This document shows, in pieces, positions 1 to 13,509 of a stretch of DNA of 64,000 nucleotides. Source of the stretch: Amoebidium appalachense (taxonomy: Eukaryota > Ichthyosporea); the NCBI GenBank assembly GCA_963693365.1, contig CAVNZM010000001.1:13392001-13456000 (forward strand). Reading direction: 5' to 3'. The notes beneath the pieces are model-generated. The model saw only the letters and a program-made list of their open reading frames with translations, had not been told where the DNA came from and made no database searches. Each line of letters begins with the position of its first letter. Position 1 is the stretch's first letter. The translations under genes and the position numbers were made by a program.

Positions 1-328
1 CTATTGTCCCTGCCGTCAGCAGTGTTATGCCTGCTGACCCCAGGCCCCCCGCTGCAGCAAAGGCACAGTCAGTCATCGGTGGACCAGAAGAAAACAGTCC
101 CCATTCCGCCCCTCTCCCCCCCCCCCCCCCCCCCCCCCCCTTCCCCTCCCTTTCTACCCCTCCCCTTTCCCACCCTCCCCTTCTCCCCTCCTCCATGCTT
201 TCCCCCTTCACAATTTTCACTCGCTTGCTATTTCCTTCCTTTTCCCAGAGCCACCAACTAAACCTTTACTCGTAGGCAGAGCTTCACTTTTACCTCCATT
301 ACATTCCTTGGCCAGCCTCTCCCTGTAA
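1..328 (+). CDS. Probable 3' end of an unrecognised Pro/Ala-rich gene
   Basis: An open frame enters from the left edge (frame beginning at base 3) and can leave at a GT after base 78. A consensus acceptor with a long pyrimidine tract ends at 248, and the exon from 249 joins in phase and stops with TAA at 326-328. The visible product is about 50 residues, rich in Pro, Ala and Ser, without a recognisable domain. The alternative is unspliced reading into the poly-C tract at 115-140, which gives only polyproline. Both the strand choice and the splice are inference from one junction. Confidence 0.3.
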
Positions 329-2069
329 CATCCTCGCAAGAGCCAAGTGCAAAGGGATGAATGCAGAAACAATTGCTTGATCCCTTCGGGCTTTTATGCC
401 TTCGCACTTTCTTCACAGGGCGAATACTAGCAAGAGGGAAAGAACCTAAAAAGGAGCGGGACTATTGGGGGGGGGAGGGGGGGAGGAGGCAGGGGAGTGG
501 GCCAAAGTGTGGCCACTAGTTTGCTTTGCTCGATATAAGAGGTCCCTTACGCTGCTCGTTCGGCAAGTCGCCCATCGTGGTTCGTGCTCATACCTTTCCC
601 TAATATGGTTGTGTTGTTTTGTGATAGAGGGCCTGGTGGTGTGAGTGTGTATGTGTGTGTCTGTGTCTAGATGTTTTCGGCTTATTCCTGAACGGTCTAC
701 GACCTATAAATAACAGAGAAATTTGAATTCTCGGAGGGACGGCGTTCCGACCAAAGGGTTCTTGACCGACGGGTATGCATAGAACTTTTGATTCCAGCAG
801 AATGATCAGATGGCAAATACATATAACATAACATAGCTAGGGCCTACGGTGCTCTCCTGTACATTACAATCCATGTGCTTCAGTTATATATATACAATAG
901 TTGTCGCTGCCTCAGAATCTCACGTTTCAAGCGGCCTGCCAACTCAAATGCACAACACTACATATTTGCACACTGTGCAGCCCATCCAGCGTCAAGGTTT
1001 ATGGAAGCTGAGGAACTGATTAGCCCAATAAGGTTATTTTGTAGCATGGTATGTGCGAAACCAGGGTAGGGATTACGAAAAAAAATCGTCGTAATTACGA
1101 TTAACGAGAGACCCCGATACGAATAAGGTCAGGGTACCGTCGTAACAGCTTTCGTATCAGGTGTGTAGCACTATAAACGCTTGAATATGTAATTTTCCCT
1201 ATTTTTCAATATTTCTGTTCAAGAACAGCACATTCCCCCCCAAGAACATATCTACAGCGCTTCTCATGTGCAATATCGAGCCCCGATAAGTTTCCAGGGC
1301 TTGTAATCTTGCGGTACTCATTTTGTAAAAACACGTATTTTGAATTTTGCGACTGGAGGGGCGTTTTAGGCGGGGCTTGCAGCTCCCCAAGAACCCACCC
1401 GTTACGATTAAGAAATTGTCCGTTATGATTGGCCAAAGGGCGATACGGTTAAGCTGGCGAACCCAGCCCAACCCTGTGCGAAACGCTGCGTTGATTGGTT
1501 TGGAGCATGTGTTGTCGCTGTTCTCCAGCGGCATGACTCGGAGGATTGAGCTGTTGAAGTTACAGCAACGTTGGTCTGTTGTCTGTGACCCACGATGATG
1601 AACATGGAATACCATGTGTTTAATCTTTCGCAATGGACGAATAAAATGTACATATACCCGAGCAACAGCAGTGCAGGGTCAGTGCGCCAGGCACCAACCA
1701 CTGCATGTGCCCCTGCCCGGTCGTGCGATTCAATACCTCACCTTTACATTCGGATGCATGCACCGTGCGGTATGACCACACCCTTAGCCCCACACCATTC
1801 ACACCATTACTTTATGTTCTGAGCTGCAACCCCCGTCTTTATGATCACGGTTCCGGCCGCTAACCCGCTTAACTTGCCTGACTTACCCACCCACCCCTAT
1901 ACAGCAAAAAGCTCCCAATGCCATCAACCCAACCCAGCGTTGTGGCTCTTACACCAATCAAACGCTACCCCCATACAGATCCTCGAGGTTATTTGTAGCT
2001 GTGAATAGCATTGGTAGCCCCCCATCCAACCGCCCAAGTTTTCATTCATTCCAAAATGGGGATGAATGT
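329..2069. other. Intergenic, no supported gene
   Basis: Mostly unique sequence with a short (GT) stretch near 640-665 and a poly-G tract near 467-483. Overlapping minus-strand frames at 1199-1701 are open but lack introns, a domain or a supported start. I see no RNA gene. Confidence 0.6.
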
Positions 2070-2370
2070 TTACTTCTTGAGCTGGTTCTCGGGGCGGAGC
2101 TGGCGCACGGTGCGGCCAGCCTGCCAGATCTCGCTCTCGCGGATGGCCTTGAGCTCCTCCTCCAGCTTGACCTTGTGGTCGGGGGCGCTGTTGAAGTCGA
2201 GGGTGCGGCGAGTCTCAGAACCATTCTCGACGCTCTCGTAGAGGTCCTTGAACACGGGCTTGGTGGCCTTGTAGAACTTGGGGTACCTGTGGTGGAGACA
2301 AATGGGTCAGGGGAAGGGTGACACACTGGTACTTCAAATTTGTCCTCCCAACGGCACCGATCTACCCAGC

Positions 2371-2409
<39 letters not shown>

Positions 2410-5400
2410 GACAAAAAAACAACAAAAAAACAAAAACACTCAACCACCCTCGGTCTCTCCATAGGAACACCAAGACTTAGGAGCAAATCTGTGCTGCATT
2501 GGTGGGTGAACTATCAGGGGGTCCATGGAGCATTAAAGCAAGCAGATGCAGTGTGGAATAAGTGTCTCCGCTTAATAAAGATGGTTTGGCAATGGGTGTG
2601 TGAGTGTGTCCGTTTGATGAAGAAGGTTTGGTAAGGGAGTAGAAAACTACATCGGCAGCTCAAGTGCAGGTGTATGTCTGTTCTGAGAAGGGGGGGGGGG
2701 GGGGGTGGGGTGAAGATGCGGAACACGGTACGAAGTACGCATACACGACGAGAAGCATGGTGCAGGACACATGCAAAGGCAAACATTCAAGTATGCAACA
2801 TCAGCCATGTGCACAGTATGCGTCATAAGCAGAGCCCATCCTCAGGGAGGACCCAAGTCATCAATTGCGTCTGAGTTTCGACCCCTTAGCCCGCGTATAT
2901 ACGACGCTCCAACTCAGACAGCAGCATCAACTGAACTTGGGCGGGTCAACCCATCTTGATCAAAGACGAGCAGGGTTGTTTATTCAAGCAAGGTGAGCAA
3001 AACGGTGAAGATGTGTGTGCAAACTAATGCAGTGCAGCGAAAAATGCGTATGTGCTTACAGATGCACGACACAGAGCAACCATGCCCGGTTGCATGGAAG
3101 TAAAGCGGTCTGGGGAGGTCCAGGAGGTGGTGGGAACAAGCAACGTACTGAGAGGGACATAACGGTGCAGTTTTTGGTGGTGGTGGTTCATTTTGTGCGT
3201 TTGCACGTGTGTATGTGTATGTGCTTGTGCATATGGTAGTGGTGAGGGGGGATGCATACCAGTCGAGGGCACCGCGCTGTGCGGTGGTGCTGCAGTTGGC
3301 GTACATCCAGTCCATACCGTTGGCGGCAACCAGGGGGTACAGAGACTGGGTGGCCTCCTCAACGGTCTCGTTGAAGGCCTCAGACGGGGAGTGGCCCTGT
3401 GGGGCAGCAGCAAACGTTAGAAATGTGTTTTGCTCGAGCCGACAGAAACAACCGTCATGCATACCACCAAGAGTCCCGTATGTGATGATACAAGGAACCC
3501 TTTCCAGTACAGCATAGCTCAGCTGGCCGCTTCCAACCCCCCCCCCCCCCCCCTCTAGCTAACCGTTTCCACCCTCCTCAACCCCTCTCGTTTCCGGGGT
3601 AGCGGGGTAGCCCACGTCTCCGTACCCGTTCCCATGTCATTTAGCAAACCAACAACCCACTTCCGTCTGGAAACCAATGAGCAATAATCATCCCGGGCAC
3701 CAGCCGGCTCACCCTATCATTCCTCGACAGCATACCAACTATCACAGGCCCCCTTCTACCCCCCCCCCCCACCCAAAAAAAAACACAAAGATAGATATAG
3801 GCGCATCAACTGTTGCGTACCTTCTCGCGCAGGACCTCGTACTGGGCCAGGAACAGACCCTGGATGGCGCCCATCAGCACACCGCGCTCACCCGTCAGAT
3901 CGCTCAGCACCTCCTTCTTGAAGTCCGTCTTGTACAGGTAGCCCGACCCGATGGCCACACCCAGAGCCTTGGCGCGCTCCTCGGCCTGGCCAGACACGTC
4001 CTGGAAGGCAGGGTACAGCAGTCAGGTGGTGGAAACAGGAGGGTGAATAGGCGGGCTAAGGCCCCGAAAGGGAGTCTTTGTGAAAACGAGAAGACGAGGT
4101 TGGGGAAAGGGGGGGGGGGGGGGGGGAGGGGGGAGTAGAAGGGAGGGGAAGGTGGAAATAGGGTTGGCTGTGGAAGGGCATCCACTTGGACGAGAGTGAC
4201 ATAGGAAACGAGCAAGGAGCATTCAAACTTTGGTGGCCTCTCACATGCCCAAGGTGTGGAATATCGACTGCAAGTTACCTGGTGGACGGCGTAGCTGGAG
4301 TTGATGCCAGCACCTCGCAGGAAGAGAGAGCGCACGGTGGTGCCGGAGCCCTTGGGGGCGCACAGGATGACGTCAATGTCCTTGGGGGGGACAACACCGG
4401 TCTCCTTGTTGAAGATCACGCTGAAGCCGTGGCTGAAGTAAAGGGTCTTGCCCTGCAAGGGAGAGGGTGTGAGCTTGGGCCAATCGTGATGCTACAGTGA
4501 TAGATAGGTAGCTGAAAAAAGGACACTTGGACCGATCGGAAAAGAGAGGGGGGAGGGGGGAAGGTGGAGTGTAACTTATCCTTGGGAAAAGGGGGATAGG
4601 CTGGGGAGGGGGGGGGGGGGGGAGGGGGAGAAAAAAGGGGGCCATGCGGAGGATAAGGTGGGTTACAGGAAGGGCATGGCGACATGCAGGGGTACTGGGG
4701 TAGGCAAGTGATCTGGGGGGAAAAGAAAAGAGGCCCCCCCGGGGGAGGGGGGGGGGGGGGGGGGAAGGAGGGGAAAAAGGTAGCTATCTGTTACCTTGGT
4801 GAGCTTGGGGGCGATCTTGGACCAGCTGTGCTTCTGGCCGGCATCGCTCAGCAGGTACATGACGACGGTGCCCTTCTCGGCAGCCTCCTCAAGGGGGAAC
4901 AGGGTCTTGCCCGGCACCCAGCCGTCCTCCTGGGCCAGCTTCCAGCTGTCACCATCCTTGCGGACACCGACAATGACGTTGAGGCCTGCACCGAACTCGG
5001 TCAGTAAATTGTCAATGGCGTGTCAGGTCATGTAAAGGACAGCTAGAGTACACAGAAGTAAAGAAGCTGTGGGTTGCTTTGAGTGTACAAAGATGGGTAA
5101 GCAAGCGGGTGAGGGGAGGGGGGAATAAAGGGTGCTTTCTTGAATCACAGCCTGCTCAAAAACCAGTGTGTTAGACAACAGCTTGGGCTTGTGAGGAGCT
5201 GCAAGCTGGCGGGACGAGGGGGGGGGAGACGAGGAGTGGGGGACGAGGGGGAGAAGAAGTATGTTTGGGGTTCAACATGTTCATACGGTGTAGTATAAAC
5301 ACTATTCGGAATGTCTGAGGGAGGAACATTGGGGGGAGTGGCCCAGAAAACACCATGCAGACAGCGAAAGCGTGGGGTGTGAGAGTAAGTGGGCTTTTAG

Positions 5401-6011
5401 GTGGAGACCGGGGAACAAAGCAAGAGAGAGAGAGGTGGAGAGAGGGGGGGGGGGGGGGGAGGGGGGGGAGAAGGGAGGTGGAAGGACAGAGAAGGAGTAG
5501 CAACCGCCACCCAGCACCCACCGTTATCCCTCATGTTCTGGGACTGGGCGCGACCCTGCACACCGTAGCCGATAACGGCCATGGTGTCGTTCTTGAAGAT
5601 CTGCGCCAGCTTCTCTTTGGGGTAGTCGGTCCTCTCGATCACAGTCTCGACGGTGCCACCGAAGTTCAGGTTCTTGACACCACGAGTCGACATCACCTGA
5701 GCACAAGTGCATAGTTAGAGCTATACCAAGAAAGACCGTAACACGACACCGTGTGTGTAAAACGTTTCATTTTTAAGTTGCTGCGCATACACAGACCTCC
5801 CAACCACAAAATTTCTATAGACCTAACGATATTTAGTCTGCAGCCGTCTGTCCAGCAGGCAGCAAGCCCATACCTGAGTGGCAACGCAGGGCACGGCCTT
5901 GCGGGCAGCCACGCTGGCGGCAGCCACAGCGTGCACGGCTCGGGAGCGCACAGCAGGCTGGGCAGCCCGGGTAAGGGCGGCAGCAGTGCGGGCAGCGGTC
6001 CTGAAAGCCAT
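2070..6011 (-). CDS. ILV5: Ketol-acid reductoisomerase, mitochondrial
   Basis: NADPH- and Mg-dependent second common enzyme of valine/isoleucine (and leucine) synthesis; it isomerises and reduces acetolactate or acetohydroxybutyrate. Seven exons on the minus strand: 6011-5874, 5696-5522, 4985-4795, 4452-4279, 4000-3821, 3396-3260, 2286-2070. All junctions are GT-AG and in phase, giving 403 residues, close to yeast Ilv5. Residues 1-46 (exon 1, Ala/Arg-rich, no acidic residues) look like a mitochondrial presequence. The Rossmann loop GYGVQG is at 89-94. APKGSGTTVR, the SGYLY...GERG region and the GHSPSEAFNETVEEA helix (acidic metal ligands) are intact, and the C-terminus carries the fungal-type LRPENQ. 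The length is that of class I enzymes. A TTTGTGCAG just before the ATG suggests a 5'UTR intron. It is divergent to the acetolactate synthase regulatory gene, which acts one step earlier. Confidence 0.97.
2374..2407. repeat. Poly-C tract in last KARI intron
   Basis: An uninterrupted run of about 34 C (G on the sense strand) lies about 90 bases from the last KARI acceptor. It typifies the homopolymers that fill introns throughout this window. Confidence 0.9.
2713..2903 (-). repeat. Dispersed repeat family R1, copy A
   Basis: About 190 bp immediately following a poly-G tract. The reverse complement of copy B at 8391-8567 matches it over nearly its whole length with scattered differences. Partial copies lie at 10606-10745, 10895-10993, 21908-21948, 50943-51020 and 56899-57040. 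No ORF and no terminal inverted repeats are evident. It sits inside the last KARI intron. Confidence 0.8.
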
Positions 6012-7249
6012 GGTGATCTGCACAAAGCCAACATGAGCATTTGGGACACTATACGAAGTAGAGCTGGTCAGGAGTAGGACCAAGGCTATGAAGAGATGTG
6101 GGAGGAGAGAGGAGTTTGCTTCTGCAACAACTTCCTGTTTGCCAATGGGCAGAAAGATACAGGCAAGGGAGAAGACAGGCATTGGTCAGAGAAACGGAGG
6201 GAGGGGGGTTGAGATGGGAGAGAAAAAGGTGGGGGGGGGGGGGGGGGAGGGGGGGAAGAAATAATTGCAGTCTGTCAGACCCAGATAGAAAAAACATTGT
6301 GGAAAGGAGCGAATAAGTAATAGAGGCGGCAGAGGTAGATAGAAATTGAGCGTCTCATTCCTTCTGCAAGCTATTAGTTCAACTGGACAACGTATCCCAA
6401 CTGCCTCAGCCATGAAGCCACCATGAGCGGAGGCTTTTCGAAACCTCTGATTCTTTGAAACTGATGTTTCAGAAACTTTTTGTAAGGCCTCATAAAGGGT
6501 ACTAGCACTCTGGACCTTCGTAACGATTCTGCCAAACCAGCTACTTATGAACTTTTTAACTTCAAGAAGACTCTTCCGAAAACTTACTATGTGGTGTCAA
6601 ACACGAACTCCGGGGTGACGGACACTGTTCTGAGCGCGAAATGTGGAGAGCCGGCGCTTTTGTTGTGTGGCCACATGAAGCCGAAGTGTGGCGACCAATC
6701 AGCGCAGACCTTCGGAGCTATGTGATTTCTAGGCACAGTAAATGGAGTGGAATCGGATGGTCTCTAACAATGTAATACAATGAACAGTTAAATGTTTATA
6801 GAAAAACATGTTGTTTTTTATGTAGTTATTAAATATATATGGCAGATATCCCTTTTTTTGGTGCATTTATGGTTCTTGAGTAAGCGCCTTTCATTGCCGC
6901 CCACTTTCCATATCTGGAATTTAAGATAGCAATTACTGATTGGGTTTGAATTATGCCAATCGTATTGCTGCCGAAATACGTCAGGCGCATAGCTTGTTTA
7001 CATTTGCTTATAATGCTGAAAAGATCCTATTTATTGCAGCCAGATATTTTAGGGAAGTACTATATATTGATTTTACTGAGTTTATTAATCATCTACTGAG
7101 TCTTCTTGTTTCGGTACAACCTTGGCAACTTTGCTTTTTGGTTGTCAGTCTTCTGGGATAAACACTGCTATGATGTTTACCCAATCACAAGGCTTGAAGT
7201 TGCATTGTTTGCATTCTAAAGAGCCCGGACTAATAAACCCGGTGATCCC

Positions 7250-7345
7250 CACGTGACTTTATTTTGCCGGGAACGACCAATTTCATTCCTATTGGTTTAC
7301 TTTCTTTTATAAATATGCAGCAAAAAGCAGCTCATCTGTTACCAA
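7250..7345 (+). promoter_or_regulatory. Candidate promoter of acetolactate synthase regulatory gene
   Basis: CACGTG lies at 7250-7255, CCAAT at 7277-7281, an inverted CCAAT at 7291-7295 and a TATA-like TTTTATAAATA at 7305-7315, in the order and spacing of a class II promoter reading rightward. Transcription would begin near 7340. The leader would then be spliced to the acceptor at about 8920, 15 bases before the ATG at 8936. This is inference from motifs only. Confidence 0.4.
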
Positions 7346-8390
7346 TTTGATTAGGTAAAGAGATTAATTTAAACTTTTAAAGCCTTGTTCGACATTTTTA
7401 GCAAGAATTTGGTATGGTCTGTATCACGAAGGCTGAGCACCGATGTTTCCGATTGGCACAATGACTCGCCGGCGCTGACCGCTGTTTTCTTTCTCACAGT
7501 CTGTTGTGCACAGGCACATGAGTCAGACCTTTACGCAGCAAGCCTACACAGGAAGAAAAAGGCATGTTCTTAGTGTGAGAATTTAGAAGTTACTAATAGC
7601 GGAATTGTAAGGTGCTGTGGTAGCGTTCTGTCCTATGAAGTTTTTCTTTTCTTGTGTAATCCCATCCCCGGTCCTTCCGTTGCAGGTGCACTTTGAAAGA
7701 GCTTCGAGGGGAATTGTTCAGTACAAGTAAAATTTAAAAACATCTGCAAGTTGATGAGTTATAGGGACCATTTAGTGTTGTGACTGAAGCCCCGTTATGA
7801 TTAAATTAAGAGCGTCAGAGGAACAACAAGCTAGATGTTTGAGTGTTTCTTTGCAAATTGAAGATCATCTTTCCGCCATTCCTCGGACTAAGCTGGACTT
7901 TTGTCATTCTCTTGTCAAAAGCCTCCCACTGTCCGACGACTTTGCACCCACTCCAGCGAACACACCTGCACATACACTCTTAGCCTAACAGTAAGGCTCA
8001 CTTACTTGGCAGGCACGCGCAAGCGAGCAAGACAGACGTACGCGCTCGCACACACTCACACACACAACCAAATATAGGAATACCCGCTTTTTGCATCCAT
8101 TCATCCAACACATCTCCACACTCCCAAACACACAACGTCACACTCACAAAAATGCACGCCAACACCTACAGATTTTTCTCCTCGCACCATGGGTGTATTG
8201 ACATTGAACGACACACAAGCACATCCGGACACACACACACACACACACAGATACCCACACACACATACACACAAATGCACACACCTGAAACGACACGCCA
8301 CTTACGGCCGCAAACGCAAACTCTTGTAGGGACTTTTGCACAAGTAAACCTGTGAGCTTGACAACTCCCCTCCCCCCCCCCCCCCCCCCC

Positions 8391-8567
8391 CGTATATACG
8401 CGGGCTAAGGGGTCGAAATTCAGACGCAATTGATGACTTGGGCCCTCCCTGAGGATGGGCTTTGCTTATGACGCATACTGTGCGCATGGCTATGTTGCAT
8501 ACTTGAATGTTTGCCTTTGCATGTGTCCTTCGTGTATGCGTACTTCGTACCGTGTTCCGCATTCAAA
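8391..8567 (+). repeat. Dispersed repeat family R1, copy B
   Basis: Nearly full-length inverted copy of 2713-2903, flanked on both sides by poly-C. It lies in the presumed leader intron of the acetolactate synthase regulatory gene. Confidence 0.8.
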
Positions 8568-8935
8568 CCCCCCCCCCCCCCCCCCCCCCCCCCTTTGTCC
8601 CCCTTGTCCCCGACACACATACACACACCTACATAAAATTACCAGGTGGTGTTTTAATTTCAATTCGACCACCACTCTCCTTCCCACACGACACACCCAA
8701 ACCTGAGTGAGTTATGTAGTAGTTGGCACAAAGAAAAAATACATTCTGCATTCATGACCATCTGCTCACAAGCTACCCTCAAGAACCACCCACATCTCCC
8801 ATCTTTTTACGCTTCACTCACAGCTCTCCAACCCTATACTCCCTTTTCCGTTTTCCACACCCCTTCCCCCCCCGCCCCTCCCCAATCCCCATCCCCATCT
8901 CCTTTTTTCTCCTTTTTTTCCAGCAGGTGTCCACC

Positions 8936-9652
8936 ATGGCCTTCTCGCTTGCACGTAGGAGTCTGGCTGCGGCCGTGACCCGCTCCGCCGCCCTCCGCGT
9001 CACCGCCCCTGCCCCCGCTGCCGCATCCATTGCACACAGGCGGTTTTCCAGCAGTGCGCCTGTGACACACAACAGCCCGGAGGAGGTGTGTGAGAACCTG
9101 TTCAAGTCCATCCCCCAGACAAAGAGCAGTGGCCCACAGGCAAAGCAGAGACGCATCTTCACCGCACTGGTCCAGAACGAGCCGGGTAGGTGTGTGTGTG
9201 TGTGTGTGCTTGGCGGTGGAGAATGGGCCTGGGGGAGAGGGGGGTGGGGAGGGGGGAGGGGGGAGTGAGATGTTACGTGAGGAAGGTGGGGGATGGGGGG
9301 GGGGGAAGGGCATAGGGAGGGAGCAACGTGAGGGGTTGAGGGGAAGAGGTGTTGAAGGCGGGGGGAGGGGGGGGGGGGGGGGGGGGGGGGCGAGGGAAGG
9401 TGTGGGAGGGAGGCGGGTGCATGGGGCTGGGTCTGTTCGTGTTGGTGTAACCCTCGTGTCGGTTTGTGTTATGGCACCATTATATGTTGTATTGGTTGAT
9501 TTTGCCCATGACGGCTTGCCCAACCACCACTTGTTGCCATCACAAGGCACTCAAAAATGTTCCCCCCCCCCCCCCCCCTACACACACACACACACACAAG
9601 CACACACACAAAGGCTGCTGCCGCACCACCCTGCCCACCCTTTTCCTGCGGC

Positions 9653-9683
<31 letters not shown>

Positions 9684-9830
9684 GGTGTGCTGAGCAAGAT
9701 CTCCGGTATGATCTCTGCCCGTGGGTTTAACATTGACAGTCTGGTGGTGGGCCGCACGGATGTGCCCGACCTCTCCCGCATGACCCTCGTGTTCTACGAC
9801 ACGGCAGATGCCAGCGAGCAGGTGTGTGCT

Positions 9831-9864
<34 letters not shown>

Positions 9865-10316
9865 TGCATGTGTGTGTGTGTGTGTTTTTTTTGGGGGGGG
9901 GGGGGGGAGGGGGGGGGGGGGAGGGGGGTGTACGTGTACGTGTGTGCATGTGTGTGAGGTCTGCTTGTACTTGTGTTGGGAAGGGGGATGGGGAGGAGGA
10001 GGGGGGGGGGGGGGGACATATTAAAAAAGCATGAAAACTGCGGCAATCGTACAATAATCGCATGGGATTTCGGGCTCTATTGTGCGCGGGGGGGGGGGGG
10101 GGGGGGGGTACGGCAGAACATCATTGAACGAGACAGGGGTTTGGGGGAGGGTGATGGTGTGTGTGGGGACGGAGGGTAATCAGGGGAGGAAGTGGGAAAG
10201 GTGTGTGCACCCTATCATCTGTAATCATCTGTACTTAGTTGATAAGTGCATCTGCCTGCACAAAAGTTTGTAGGTGGGTTTGAGATTAGCGGATTGGGCG
10301 AGAGGAGAAAAGTGAT

Positions 10317-10392
<76 letters not shown>

Positions 10393-10544
10393 GGGTAACA
10401 TGGGGGGAAGGGGGCGAGGAGGGGAGAAGGGGAGGAATGCAGGTTAATAGGTCTGGTGTTTTTGCTCCATCGTTCACATTAGATTTTGACCACAATTTCT
10501 TTTTTGACTTTCCCTCCCCCCCCCCCCCCCCCCCCCCCCCCCCA

Positions 10545-10575
<31 letters not shown>

Positions 10576-11048
10576 CACACACACACACACACACACTCAC
10601 TCAACCCTTTGGGCTCACCTTGAGGAATCGTCCTGCATATGTTACATACTGTGCACGTTGCTGGTGTTGCACACTTGAATATTTGCCTTTGCATGTGTCC
10701 TGTACTGTGCTGTTTCTCATCTTGTACCGTATTCCTCATTCTAACCCCCCTGAGCCACACATCGTCGTTTCCTTGATGTTTCCAAATGCGAACCCCCCCC
10801 CCCCCCCCCCCCCCTTCCTCCTCCTCCCTCAGCCACACACATACACGTAGACACATTTTTCCTTGTAGACCTCCCCCCATCCCCCCTCCCCCCTTCGGAT
10901 GGGCTCTGCTTTTGATGCGTACTCTTTGTGTATCCTTTGCAAAACGTGTTATGTTATTGTCTGTGTACTTCATACCCTGGAACGAATGCTAACCCTTCTC
11001 AACACCACCACCCAAACACACACACACACACACGTACGTATCATCCCC

Positions 11049-11083
<35 letters not shown>

Positions 11084-11104
11084 CCCCCCGCCCCCGCTCC
11101 TCCC

Positions 11105-11176
<72 letters not shown>

Positions 11177-11201
11177 ATCCAATTTTCCCGGGGAAAAAAA
11201 A

Positions 11202-11234
<33 letters not shown>

Positions 11235-11299
11235 ATTATGCAGCTGCGGTCTCAACACCATCCAAATTTCCGGGGCCAAAAAAAAAAAAAATCAACCCG

Positions 11300-11342
<43 letters not shown>

Positions 11343-11955
11343 ATTATGCAGCTGCGGTCTCAACTCGAGGACCTCGTGCCCGTGTGGGCGGTGTTTGACT
11401 ACACGGATGTGCGGATGGTGGAGAGGGAGATGTTGCTGGTGAAGGTCAGCCTGGACAGGGAGAACGCTGACCTGCCAATCAGGATGCGCAGGTGTGTGTG
11501 TGTTGTGTGTGTGTGTGTGTGTGTGCGTGTGTGTCAGAGGAGGGAGGGGCGGGAGGGGGGATCGATGTGTGGGTGAGTGGGGAGGTGGGTAGGTTTTTCT
11601 GAAGGGGAGTGAGGGAGGGGAGGGGGGGGGGATCGATGTGTGGGTGAGTGGGGAGGTGGGTAGGTTTTTCTGAAGGGGAGTGAGGGAGGGGGAGGGGGGG
11701 GGGGTTGTGTGTGTGTCCGGGGGGGGGGGGGGGACAGGGAGAATGCCGATCTGCTCAGAGAATGTGCAGATGTGTGCTTGTGTACGTGTGCGGGTTTGGG
11801 TGTGGCTATGTGGATGCGTGGGTCGGTGGATGGGGGGAAGGGGGGAGGGGGGAGGATGGAGAGGGAGAATACTGATTTTCCCATTAGCATTGCAGGTGTG
11901 TATATGTGTGGGTGTATGTGTCTAGGTAAATAGGTTGGTGTGGGTGCGGGTCTGC

Positions 11956-11986
<31 letters not shown>

Positions 11987-12291
11987 GGGGGGTGAGTGTG
12001 TGTGTGTGGGGGGGGGGGGGGGGGGGGGGGGGGGGATGGGAGAGGGGTTTCAAGCGTGGGTGATGGGGGAGGGGGATGGGAGAGGGGGGAGGGGGGCATT
12101 GTTGCAGGTGCAGAAAGGAACGGGCCCTCATGTTTGTGGGCTGAAAGGCTTGTCGAGGTAAGTTGCAGTTTCCCCTGACCTCTAGGCTGATGGGGTTTTG
12201 GTAACTGTATTGCTGGCATGGTCCTTTGTTTGTGGTGTTTATACGAACTTTCTTGCATGAAGTATGTTAACTCAGCTCACCCTCCCCCCCT

Positions 12292-12323
<32 letters not shown>

Positions 12324-12346
12324 TCCCCTCCCTCCTCCCTCTCTTT

Positions 12347-12411
<65 letters not shown>

Positions 12412-12497
12412 CACATGCAAACACAGACACACATGCAAACTACGCGAGTACATGTAGAACACACGTACACAACACACACATACACACACACAAACAC

Positions 12498-12530
<33 letters not shown>

Positions 12531-12773
12531 CACACACACACACACGTACACAAACAGGGATCTCAATCGCCGCTCTCTCACCGAGCTTACCGCCCTGTTT
12601 GGTGGTAAGGTGCAGGACGTGGGGATTGATGCCATCATTATTGAGCTGGCAACTAAGCCCGCACGTGTCATCACTTTCACCTCCCTGCTGCAGCCATACG
12701 GCATTCTTGAGGCAGCACGCACAGGTGTGTGTGTGTGTGTTTTAGGGGGGGGGGGGGGGGGCGGTGGGTGGGT

Positions 12774-12809
<36 letters not shown>

Positions 12810-13466
12810 GGGTGTGTGTGCTTTTAGGAGACGTGTGTAAAATGCCTCTGTGTTTTGCCGTGTGTGTGTGCGCGCGCGCGCTCGCGCGTTTGCTTTGCCC
12901 GGGGGGATGGGGAGGGGGGGATATATATGTGTTTTAGACCCTTGGTAATGGAGTTTGAGGGGTGCGGTTGTGGGGAAGGGCAGGCAGAAGACTTATAACT
13001 GGCGCATTGAATTGTGGCACCAATCGGCGCAAGGCTGGCCTTTGCGCAATACTATGTAAGATTGCATTTCTATGATTGGTCGTTCAAAATCTGGGTTCGT
13101 AAGAAAAAGATTAGTTGATAAATTTTTCTAACCCCGACCAATCACGGAACTGCAATCTTGCGTACACGTTGCGCAAAGGCCCGCTTTGAACTGATTGGTG
13201 CCAGAATTCAATGCGCCCACTGTAGAGGGGGAGGGAGGGAAAGGGAAAGGGGGGGGGGGGGGGGGGGGGGGAGGGATAGAGGGGGGAGGGCTCCAGGAGT
13301 CTTGGGTTCATGTTTTGGTTGTGCTGGCTGGTTTCATTGGAAAATGGTGAGGAAGGAGAGAAAGAAGAGGGAGCATGGTGGAGGGAATCGTGTTGGCTTA
13401 CAGTTTGTTGACGGGGCGGAATGTTGATAGGTCGAAGGTGCCCCGGGGGAAAGGGTGGGTGGATGC

Positions 13467-13509
<43 letters not shown>

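Larger units (their letters stand above)
6012..8935. other. Divergent intergenic region between two BCAA genes
   Basis: About 2.9 kb between the start codons of ketol-acid reductoisomerase and the acetolactate synthase regulatory subunit. It holds several CCAAT boxes (for example near 6699), an E-box and TATA motif (7250-7315), (CA)n near 8229-8250, R1 repeat copy B, and acceptor-like sites next to both ATGs. The latter indicate leader introns. No additional protein-coding gene is supported. Confidence 0.6.

Noticed and set aside
1199-1701. Overlapping minus-strand open frames up to 144 codons
   Set aside because: Several frames overlap with no preferred one; no domain, no splice support and no conserved start.
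12106-12160. Possible extra exon of the ALS regulatory gene between exons 3 and 4
   Set aside because: It has an acceptor and a GTAAGT donor, but exons 3 and 4 already join exactly in phase at a conserved place. Inclusion was not needed; it remains possible as an alternative exon.
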